A DNA stretch of 5,116 nucleotides from contig JAICMB010000297.1 in NCBI GenBank assembly GCA_025929455.1, positions 1-5,116 on the forward strand, in the 5' to 3' direction. The position numbers and the translations under genes were made by a program. Source of the DNA: Bryobacteraceae bacterium. Its GTDB lineage: Bacteria; Acidobacteriota; Terriglobia; Bryobacterales; Bryobacteraceae. Below, one piece after another: positions 1-5,116 of this stretch. Every line of letters starts with the position of its first letter. The first letter of the stretch is position 1. Under the pieces are notes generated by a model, which saw nothing but the letters and a program-made list of their open reading frames with translations, ran no database searches and was not told where the DNA came from.

Positions 1-1
1 G

Positions 2-1327
2 GCCGCGCCCGTCGGCGGCAAGCAGACGCGCCATGCGCATGACGCGGACTGGACCGATTTCAACGGCTATTTCAAGCGCCTCCTCGATCGCGGTATCTCA
101 ACCAACGTCGGTTCGTACGTCGGATCGAGTCAAATCTGGACCTACGTTCACGGCGAGCGCGCGGGCCCGCCCACCGCCGCCGAACGCGCCGAAATGCAGG
201 ACCTCGTGCGCCGGGCCATGCGGCAGGGCGCGCTGGGCGTGGCAAGCTCTTTGAGCGGGCCCCCGGGTTCCTGGATCGACACCGACACGCTCATCGCGAT
301 GTGCAAAGCGGCCTCGGAATACGGAGGCCATTACGCGACCCATATGCGGACCGAAGGCCGTGGCGTCTTTGAAGCGGTTGCGGAGGCGATCCGCATCGGC
401 CGCGAAGCGGGTGTCCCGGTCGACATCCTGCATCTCAAGCTCGCCGACCACACGCTCTGGGGCCAAATGCCGGAGTTGGTTTCGAGCATCGCGCAAGCGC
501 GCGCCAACGGCCAGCAAGTCACCGCCAACGTCTATCCCTACCGCGCCGGACAGAACGATCTCGCGAGCATAATTCCGCCCTGGGCGCATGAAGGCGGCGC
601 CACTGCCATGATCGCGCGCCTGAAAGATCCCGCCCTGCGCCCGCGCCTGGAGAGCGAAATCGAGCACGGCATTCCAGGCTCTAACTGGTACGACCACTAC
701 ACCGCCACCGGCGGCTGGGACGGCATGCTCCTCGTCTCGCTGTCCAATCCCGCATACAAAAAGTACGAAGGTAAGCGCATGAACGAGGTCATCGCGGCGG
801 AAGGCGGCAAACCGATCGACGTACTGTTCCGGCTTCTCGAAGAGAATGGCGGCTCGGTCCCGACCATCTACTTCCACCACGCCGAAAAAGATATGCGCTA
901 CGCGCTGAAGCAGCCGTTCGTATCCATCGGGTCCGACGGCTCGGCCTTGAGCATGGAAGGTCCGCTCTCCAAAGGCAACCCGCACCCGCGCTCGTATGGA
1001 ACGTTCGCCCGCGTTCTAGGGCGCTACGTCCGCGACGAGCATGTGCTGACGCTCGAGGACGCTATTCGCAAGATGACCTCTGAAAATGCATCGAAAATCG
1101 GCGCCTTCGATCGCGGTCTGCTGCGGCCCGGCATGCGCGCCGACGTCACGGTATTCGACCCCGCGAAGATCATCGACAATGCCACTTACGCCAAACCGCA
1201 TCAATACGCGACCGGCGTCAACTACGTAATTGTGAACGGAAAAGTCGTCCTCGCAAACGGCGAACACACGCACGCGCGGCCCGGCATGATTCTATATGGA
1301 CCCGGATTCAAATCCTCAACGAACTAG
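2..1327 (+). CDS. N-acyl-D-amino-acid deacylase (D-aminoacylase)-like amidohydrolase, 5'-truncated by window edge
   Basis: Hydrolase of the D-aminoacylase branch of the amidohydrolase superfamily. Members remove the acyl group from N-acyl-D-amino acids at a metal centre in a TIM barrel. The frame is open from base 2 to the TAG at 1325-1327, giving 441 visible residues. Family members usually exceed 500, so roughly the first 100 residues, with the HxH metal motif, lie outside. The ATG at 194 is internal: family-like sequence ([12 protein letters not shown]) precedes it. Visible residues matching known family positions are His114 in THMRTEG, His144 in LHLK (usually SHLK) and Asp312 in IGSDGSA, the likely catalytic Asp. 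Other family blocks are [31 protein letters not shown], the [10 protein letters not shown] helix and the C-terminal strand block [15 protein letters not shown]...VNGKVV. The substrate (D-amino acid type, or a dipeptide or hydantoin-like amide) cannot be told, nor whether it is exported. The family call is solid; the exact specificity is not. Confidence 0.9.
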   Translation, partial: AAPVGGKQTRHAHDADWTDFNGYFKRLLDRGISTNVGSYVGSSQIWTYVHGERAGPPTAAERAEMQDLVRRAMRQGALGVASSLSGPPGSWIDTDTLIAMCKAASEYGGHYATHMRTEGRGVFEAVAEAIRIGREAGVPVDILHLKLADHTLWGQMPELVSSIAQARANGQQVTANVYPYRAGQNDLASIIPPWAHEGGATAMIARLKDPALRPRLESEIEHGIPGSNWYDHYTATGGWDGMLLVSLSNPAYKKYEGKRMNEVIAAEGGKPIDVLFRLLEENGGSVPTIYFHHAEKDMRYALKQPFVSIGSDGSALSMEGPLSKGNPHPRSYGTFARVLGRYVRDEHVLTLEDAIRKMTSENASKIGAFDRGLLRPGMRADVTVFDPAKIIDNATYAKPHQYATGVNYVIVNGKVVLANGEHTHARPGMILYGPGFKSSTN

Positions 1328-1336
1328 AGTTGTCCC

Positions 1337-1379
1337 GTGGGGCGGGCGTCCACGCCTGCAGCGGGTGTCCACACCCGCT
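1337..1379. repeat. Twin-hairpin intergenic repeat module, copy 1
   Basis: A GTGGGGC lead runs into two 18-nt palindromes separated by a single A. Hairpin 1 is 1342-1359 (GCGGGCG-TCCA-CGCCTGC), with a 7-bp stem containing one G-T wobble. Hairpin 2 is 1361-1378 (GCGGGTG-TCCA-CACCCGC), with a perfect 7-bp stem. Both have a TCCA loop. The module starts 9 bp after the amidohydrolase stop. No T-run follows, so it is not a classical intrinsic terminator. A second 43-bp copy lies at 4906-4948. The type resembles dispersed palindromes I associate with Acidobacteriota genomes (inference). The role is unknown; mRNA end protection, transcription slowing or a small non-autonomous mobile repeat are possible. 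Confidence 0.85.
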
Positions 1380-1430
1380 CGTCGACCGCGTAGCAGTACC
1401 ATTGGAGCTGACGGAATTACTGCAACCTCG

Positions 1431-3410
1431 ATGACGGTCCGCTTCATAATGTCATTGCTTGCGCTCGCTGGGACCGCGGTATTTGCCGGCGATGATCCTT
1501 CGTTTTTCAAAACGCTGTACCCGGTCATGCAGCAGGCCGGCTGTCCGGCCTGTCATAACCGCAACGGCGTAGCCTCCGCCACGCGGCTTCACTTCCCGGA
1601 AGCGAACGCGTCGCCCGACCGCATCGAGGCTTTCGGCCGGTCGCTGGTCGTGCTCGTCAACCACGATCACCCCGAGCAATCCTTGCTGCTGCGCAAGCCG
1701 ACCATGCGCATCGCCCACACCGGCGGTCTGCGCATCAAACCCGGCACTCCGCAGGAAGCGGCTCTGATCGCCTGGGTCCGCAAGCTGGCTTCGTTATCCG
1801 GCGACGAGCTTGCAAAAGCGAAAACGTATCGCGAAGATGCGGGCCTCACCAGCGCGGCGGCGCCCAGCGTCGTCCTGCGCCGTCTCACGCACAGCCAGTA
1901 CAACAACACGGTCCGCGATCTTCTGGGCGATCAGACGGCCCCCGCCAGCCAGTTCCCGCCTGAAGATTTCGTCAACGGGTTCAAGGACCAGTACGCCGCG
2001 CAGAACATTTCCCCGCTGCTGGCGGACGCCTACAGTTCCGCGGCGGAGAAACTCGCGCGCAACGCCTTCCGCGCCGGCGACACGCACGGGCTCATCTCGT
2101 GCAAACCGTCCGCCGCCTGCCGCGCGCAATTCGTCCACAGCTTCGGTTTGAAAGCGTTCCGACGGCCGCTCGAACCCGCCGAAGAGAAGCGCTACGAAGG
2201 CCTGTTCGCCACCGAAACCGATTTCCTGAAAGGCGCACAGCTCGTGGTCGAAGCGATGCTGCAGTCGCCGAACTTCCTGTTCCGCCTCGACGATACTTCC
2301 AATCCGAAATGGAAGCCCTACGCGACCGCATCGCGCCTCTCCTACGCGCTGTGGGACACCATGCCCGATGCCGCGCTGATGAAGGCGGCGGTTTCCGGCG
2401 AACTGTCCACTCCCGCCGGTGTCCGCGACCGGGCACGCCGTATGCTTGCGGACCCGCGCGCGCACCAGGCCATCGATGAGTTCGTGGCGCAATGGTTGCG
2501 CTTTGACCGCGTCCTTACGAGCACGCGCGACCGCCGCCGCTACCCCAAGTTCAGGACCGAAACGGCCATCGCGATGACCGAAGAAGCGCGGCAGTTCATC
2601 GCGGACCTGGTTTGGAGCGACCGGAATTTCATGGATGCGTTCACGGCCAATTACGGGGTCGTCAACGCGGATCTTGCCAGCATCTATGGCGTACCCGCGC
2701 CATCGCACGACTTTGAACGGGTCGCGTTTCCTCCGGACTCCGGGCGCGCGGGTCTGCTGGGACAAGCGCTATTTCTAGCGTTATCAGCCAAGCCGGAGGA
2801 CACCTCGCTGACCGGCCGCGGGCTTTTCGTGCGCGAGCAGTTCCTATGCCAGCACGTGCCGCCGCCGCCCGCCACCGTGAACACCAATCTCCCTCCCAGC
2901 AGCGAGGCGCATCCGCAAACCAACCGCGAACGCATGCTCGAGCACGTCAACAATGCCGTCTGCGCGGGCTGCCACAATTTGATCGACCCCATCGGGTTCG
3001 GTCTCGAAAAGTTCGATGCAGTTGGCGCAAAGCGCGACACGTATAAGCTGCTCTTCTACCATGGCGGCCACGGCGGACGTCGGCAGCCCCCCAAGAGCGT
3101 AGAACTGCCGCTCGACACCAAAGGCTGGGTCGCCGGCATTCCCGATTCGCAGTTCTCGTCGCCAAGCGAGCTAGGCGCCATTCTTGCGCGCACGCCGCAG
3201 TGCCAGGAGTGCATGGTCAAGCAATATTTCCGCTATGTCGCGGGCCGCATGGAAACAACGGCCGACCAGGCGGTGATCCGCCAGGCCGTGGAGGATTTCC
3301 GAAAATCCCAGTTCCGGTTTAAAGAAGCTATAATTTCATTAGTTTGCGCCAGGGAGTTTCCGGGCGAGGAAGGTGCTCTTAATGTCGCACGTAATCACGA
3401 GACGCGCTAG
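1431..3410 (+). CDS. Secreted DUF1592-family (PSCyt1/PSD-type) c-type cytochrome protein
   Basis: A 659-residue exported protein of the large cytochrome-like family found in Planctomycetota and Acidobacteriota; its reaction is unknown. Residues 1-19 form a Sec-type signal (Arg4, hydrophobic [14 protein letters not shown], likely cleavage after VFA). A cytochrome-like domain follows, with heme motif CPACH at 38-42. Domains then run in the canonical order: DUF1587 about 148-210 ([18 protein letters not shown]), DUF1595 about 225-287 ([18 protein letters not shown]), DUF1592 about 297-422 ([13 protein letters not shown]), DUF1588 about 439-535 with a second heme motif CAGCH at 511-515 followed by [14 protein letters not shown], and DUF1585 about 581-655. 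ATG 1431 is chosen because the signal peptide begins there. The frame stays open up to an ATG at 1296, but that would add 45 residues read from the repeat module and the end of the previous gene. ATG 1449 is a less likely alternative. No good ribosome binding site precedes 1431: a GGAG at 1404 is 23 bp away. The 3' end overlaps the DUF1552 gene by 29 bp, so the two are co-transcribed. Covalent heme is inferred from the motifs. Confidence 0.9.
   Translation: MTVRFIMSLLALAGTAVFAGDDPSFFKTLYPVMQQAGCPACHNRNGVASATRLHFPEANASPDRIEAFGRSLVVLVNHDHPEQSLLLRKPTMRIAHTGGLRIKPGTPQEAALIAWVRKLASLSGDELAKAKTYREDAGLTSAAAPSVVLRRLTHSQYNNTVRDLLGDQTAPASQFPPEDFVNGFKDQYAAQNISPLLADAYSSAAEKLARNAFRAGDTHGLISCKPSAACRAQFVHSFGLKAFRRPLEPAEEKRYEGLFATETDFLKGAQLVVEAMLQSPNFLFRLDDTSNPKWKPYATASRLSYALWDTMPDAALMKAAVSGELSTPAGVRDRARRMLADPRAHQAIDEFVAQWLRFDRVLTSTRDRRRYPKFRTETAIAMTEEARQFIADLVWSDRNFMDAFTANYGVVNADLASIYGVPAPSHDFERVAFPPDSGRAGLLGQALFLALSAKPEDTSLTGRGLFVREQFLCQHVPPPPATVNTNLPPSSEAHPQTNRERMLEHVNNAVCAGCHNLIDPIGFGLEKFDAVGAKRDTYKLLFYHGGHGGRRQPPKSVELPLDTKGWVAGIPDSQFSSPSELGAILARTPQCQECMVKQYFRYVAGRMETTADQAVIRQAVEDFRKSQFRFKEAIISLVCAREFPGEEGALNVARNHETR
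3367..3373 (+). promoter_or_regulatory. Ribosome binding site of the DUF1552 gene, inside the upstream gene
   Basis: AGGAAGG lies 8 bp before the ATG at 3382 and within the last codons of the cytochrome gene. It decides the start. The in-frame GTG at 3373 overlaps this site and cannot use it, so ATG 3382 is preferred. Its position inside the upstream coding region suggests coupled translation. Confidence 0.75.
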
Positions 3411-4728
3411 CATCTCGCGCCGCAAGCTGCTCAAAGGTTTAACAGTTTCCGGCACCGGCATCTGGGTGGGCTTGCCCCCGCTCGTTGCCATGTTTAATTC
3501 CACCGGAACGGCATACGCGGCGGAAGAAACCGCTTCCGGCAAGATGGCCGAAGCGCCCATCGAAAACCGTTTCGTGCTGTGGTTCAACGGCAACGGCATT
3601 CCGGAGCGCTACTGGATTCCTGCCGAAACCGGCGCGAACTACCGCATGACGCCCTGCCTGACGCCGCTCGCGCCCTACCGCAACGACATCCACGTTATCA
3701 GCGGTCTCGACAATCAGGCCGCCGGTATGCCCGGACCGGGCAACGGCCATCACAACTCGATGAGCGGCTTGATGAGCTGCACTCCGTACAGCGGCCGCGG
3801 CGCTAGCGGGCCATCGATCGACCAGGTCATCGCGGCGAAGATCGGAGGCGAGTCGCGCTTCAAATCTCTCCAGGTTGGCGTTGCGCAGGAGTCCTTCGGC
3901 GAGAGCATCCAGCGCAACATGAGCTGGGCCGGTTACGACCGCGCGCTGCCGCCGGAAGTGTTGCCGAACAGATTGTTCGATCGCCTGTTCGGGCGGCGTG
4001 AAGAGGGCTGGATCAACCGCAAGCGCAGCATTCTCGATGTTGTGCGCGAAGACGCCGTCGACCTCAAGCGAAATCTTCCCAAAGACGATCAGGCGCGCGT
4101 GGACGACCACTTGTCGTCGGTGCGCGATCTGGAGCGTGCGATCACAGATCTGCCGCCGGTGTACCACCAGGTGAGCCCTCCCGAGTTCGAAGACATGAAG
4201 GATTGGCCGCGCATCGCGAAACTGCAAAGCGATCTCGTTGCGCAGGCGCTGGTAACAAGACAAACCCGCGTCGTATCTTACATGCTGACCAAGTGTCAGA
4301 GCCTCACGCGGTTCCCTTGGCTGGGCTTCACCGCCGCGCGGCACCATGACTACACGCACGCCGATGGGCGCGCGCCCGGCGCCGACGGCGTAACGGGCCA
4401 GCGCATCTTGCGCGACATCTGCCGCTGGCATGCCTCGGAATTCGCCTACTTGGTTGGTAAGCTAAAATCGACGCCCGAGGGCGACGGCAATCTCCTCGAT
4501 CGCTGCTGTCTGGTGTACGTGCACGAGCACGCGGAAGCAAATCCGCATAAGAACAACGGTCTCGGCCTGATCGTGGCCGGCCATGCGGGACGCCTCGCCA
4601 CCGGCACTCACACCGAAAGCACCGGAACGGTGGCGGACCTGTATGTAACCCTAGCCGACGAGGTCTTGGGCGCAGGCATCGGCAAATTCCCGACCTACCG
4701 CCGCCACCTTACCGAAGTCCTGACATAG
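3382..4728 (+). CDS. Tat-exported DUF1552 (HXXSHH-family) protein
   Basis: A 448-residue protein of the DUF1552 family (Pfam PF07586), whose biochemical role is unknown. The N-terminus carries a twin-arginine signal: SRRKLLKG at residues 12-19, a hydrophobic stretch to about 38, and likely cleavage after AYA at 44-46. It is therefore exported folded, perhaps with a cofactor. Family blocks are [16 protein letters not shown] near the mature N-terminus, [10 protein letters not shown] (His123-His124), [14 protein letters not shown], the helical block [17 protein letters not shown]...[15 protein letters not shown], and a C-terminal region with [29 protein letters not shown] and ATGTH. The family signature HxxSHH appears here as H322-D-Y-T325-H326-A327, an unusual version. 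Further histidines at 321, 381, 383, 389 and 401 could contribute to a metal site (inference). The gene overlaps the DUF1592-family cytochrome gene by 29 bp; these families commonly occur side by side, which suggests a shared envelope function. The length is normal for the family and I see no frameshift. Confidence 0.9.
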   Translation: MSHVITRRASISRRKLLKGLTVSGTGIWVGLPPLVAMFNSTGTAYAAEETASGKMAEAPIENRFVLWFNGNGIPERYWIPAETGANYRMTPCLTPLAPYRNDIHVISGLDNQAAGMPGPGNGHHNSMSGLMSCTPYSGRGASGPSIDQVIAAKIGGESRFKSLQVGVAQESFGESIQRNMSWAGYDRALPPEVLPNRLFDRLFGRREEGWINRKRSILDVVREDAVDLKRNLPKDDQARVDDHLSSVRDLERAITDLPPVYHQVSPPEFEDMKDWPRIAKLQSDLVAQALVTRQTRVVSYMLTKCQSLTRFPWLGFTAARHHDYTHADGRAPGADGVTGQRILRDICRWHASEFAYLVGKLKSTPEGDGNLLDRCCLVYVHEHAEANPHKNNGLGLIVAGHAGRLATGTHTESTGTVADLYVTLADEVLGAGIGKFPTYRRHLTEVLT

Positions 4729-4732
4729 AATC

Positions 4733-4773
4733 GTGGGGCAGGTTTTTAACCTGCGGCCGATTTTCACTCGGCC
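4733..4773. repeat. CGTGGGGC-type palindromic repeat, two adjacent hairpins
   Basis: This element begins 4 bp after the DUF1552 stop. A GTGGGGC lead enters hairpin 4738-4754 (GCAGGTT-TTT-AACCTGC, 7-bp perfect stem), followed directly by hairpin 4755-4773 (GGCCGA-TTTTCAC-TCGGCC, 6-bp perfect stem). The first hairpin has the same outer stem (GCAGG/CCTGC) as the first hairpin at 4911-4928 but a different inner stem and loop. Its position directly after a stop codon would suit transcript-end formation or 3'-end protection, though no T-run follows. Confidence 0.75.
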
Positions 4774-4785
4774 TCGTCCCGCAAA

Positions 4786-4807
4786 CACACGACCCGCAGG
4801 GTGTGTG
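4786..4807. repeat. Imperfect inverted repeat (hairpin)
   Basis: CACAC and ACCC on the left pair with GGGT and GTGTG on the right, around a GCA loop and with one bulged G at 4791. This gives nine base pairs. It lacks the CGTGGGGC lead of its neighbours and may be a decayed or different unit of the same cluster. Confidence 0.5.
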
Positions 4808-4837
4808 CTGATTCCCGCAGCGCGCTCAGATTCCGAC

Positions 4838-4865
4838 GTGGGGCGGCCAGTCTTGCTGGCTGCCC
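4838..4865. repeat. CGTGGGGC-type palindromic repeat with long single hairpin
   Basis: The GTGGGGC lead (4838-4844) is the start of a single 10-bp hairpin at 4841-4865. The left arm GGGCGGCCAG pairs with CTGGCTGCCC (one G-T wobble) around a TCTTG loop. It shares the lead with the other copies, but the inner sequence and stem length differ, so it looks like another sub-type of the same family. Confidence 0.75.
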
Positions 4866-4905
4866 ATGCGGGTTGCAGCCGAAACTTGTAGCGGAATCGG
4901 TTTGC

Positions 4906-4948
4906 GTGGGGCAGGTCTCCAGACCTGCAGCGGGCGTCCACGCCCGCT
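4906..4948. repeat. Twin-hairpin intergenic repeat module, copy 2
   Basis: This copy has the same 43-bp architecture as 1337-1379: GTGGGGC lead, hairpin 4911-4928 (GCAGGTC-TCCA-GACCTGC), a single A spacer, and hairpin 4930-4947 (GCGGGCG-TCCA-CGCCCGC). Both stems are perfect 7-bp and both loops are TCCA. It differs from copy 1 at seven positions, all in stems, and pairing is kept at each. Confidence 0.85.
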
Positions 4949-5001
4949 TGCCGCGGATTCCTAAAATCCCGAACAGCCGAACTTGGGAGGTCAGGGCGCA
5001 T

Positions 5002-5116
5002 TTATCGCGGCTCTTCCGCCGCCGTGCGATCAGCCTCCTCGACGTTTCCCCCAAGGACCTTGCAATCCGGCTTGGCCCGCCTTAGTTCCGCAAGCCCTTT
5101 CGGCGTAATCGCGGTA
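5002..5116 (-). CDS. C-terminal end of a probable leucine-rich-repeat protein (partial)
   Basis: Reading leftwards from 5115, the minus strand is open for 37 codons to a TAA at 5002-5004. The peptide starts ITPKGLAELRRAKPDCKVLG and ends in a short charged tail (VEEADRTAAEEPR). The pattern 'xxITxxGLAELRRAxPxCKV' matches the last repeat of LRR proteins common in Acidobacteriota and Planctomycetota, which typically end like VTDAGLAELKKALPKCKV. The rest of the gene lies beyond the window, so this is a pattern match on a short tail. The gene converges on the DUF1552 gene. It could still be a chance frame in GC-rich DNA, but the position of the Leu, Gly and Cys residues makes that less likely. Confidence 0.55.
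   Translation of the reverse strand, partial: TAITPKGLAELRRAKPDCKVLGGNVEEADRTAAEEPR

Larger units (their letters stand above)
4729..5001. other. Gene-free convergent intergenic region made largely of palindromes
   Basis: This 273-bp gap lies between two converging genes and contains the four repeat elements listed separately. It also has a small 5-bp hairpin at 4955-4969 (GGATT-CCTAA-AATCC). Open frames through it, at 4801-5085 (+), 4651-5001 (-) and 4764-5054 (-), lack family-like sequence. They read repeat DNA or the antisense of the flanking genes and are judged spurious. No GC hairpin followed by a clear T-run was found, so termination of the two convergent transcripts probably relies on these hairpins or on Rho (inference). 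Confidence 0.75.

Noticed and set aside
98..985. Long open frame on the minus strand (295 codons)
   Set aside because: It lies antisense to the amidohydrolase, whose family motifs are clear. Its translation is Arg/Ala/Gly-rich without recognisable domains, as expected from GC-rich codon structure.
1794..2765. Long minus-strand open frame (323 codons) opposite the cytochrome gene
   Set aside because: It is antisense to well-conserved DUF1587/1595/1592 sequence, with composition typical of a shadow frame.
3201..3215. Third heme motif at CQECM in the DUF1585 region
   Set aside because: The motif has CxxC followed by Met, not His, so it does not meet the CxxCH pattern. The Cys pair may simply be a family-position Cys with an extra neighbour.
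3439..4431. Long minus-strand open frame (330 codons) opposite the DUF1552 gene
   Set aside because: It is antisense to the DUF1552 domain and shows no domain-like motifs of its own.
4738..4773. Classical intrinsic terminator after the DUF1552 gene
   Set aside because: The hairpins are present but no run of T follows either stem. The TTTT at 4761-4764 is the loop of the second hairpin.
1337..4948. Possible CRISPR-like array from repeated GTGGGGC units
   Set aside because: The units are few, irregularly spaced, of varying body sequence and split by two genes, with no spacers of constant length.
4801..5085. Open frame of 94 codons on the plus strand
   Set aside because: Most of it is translated palindromic repeat (VGQVSRPAAGVHARL region), and its end runs antisense to the probable LRR tail.

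Overview
The window is GC-rich, densely coded bacterial DNA. Three things point to an Acidobacteriota genome of the Solibacter/Bryobacter type: the DUF1592-family cytochrome next to a Tat-exported DUF1552 protein, the D-aminoacylase-type amidohydrolase, and the intergenic palindromes built on a CGTGGGGC core. That assignment comes from general knowledge of these families, not from a search. Planctomycetota, Verrucomicrobiota and Myxococcota also carry the DUF1592/DUF1552 pair.

Layout. Positions 2-1327 (+) hold the C-terminal 441 residues of an N-acyl-D-amino-acid deacylase-like amidohydrolase whose start lies outside the window. Positions 1337-1379 hold a two-hairpin repeat module just after its stop. 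Positions 1431-3410 (+) encode a secreted DUF1587/1595/1592/1588/1585 protein with two CxxCH heme motifs. Positions 3382-4728 (+) encode a Tat-signal DUF1552 protein that overlaps the previous gene by 29 bp and has its own strong ribosome binding site, so the two form an operon. Positions 4729-5001 hold no gene but a cluster of palindromes, including a second copy of the two-hairpin module. Positions 5002-5116 (-) hold the last 37 codons of a convergent gene whose sequence looks like the end of a leucine-rich-repeat protein.

How it fits together. The cytochrome and the DUF1552 protein are both exported, one by a Sec-type and one by a Tat-type signal, and are translationally coupled. They probably act together in the cell envelope, but no biochemical role is established for either family. 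The amidohydrolase is separated from them by the repeat module and need not belong to the same unit.

The most notable signal is non-coding. The two copies of the 43-bp two-hairpin module differ at seven positions. All seven lie in stems and all keep base pairing (three compensated pairs plus one A-T/G-T change). I see no CRISPR array, tRNA, rRNA, transposase or other clear mobile element.
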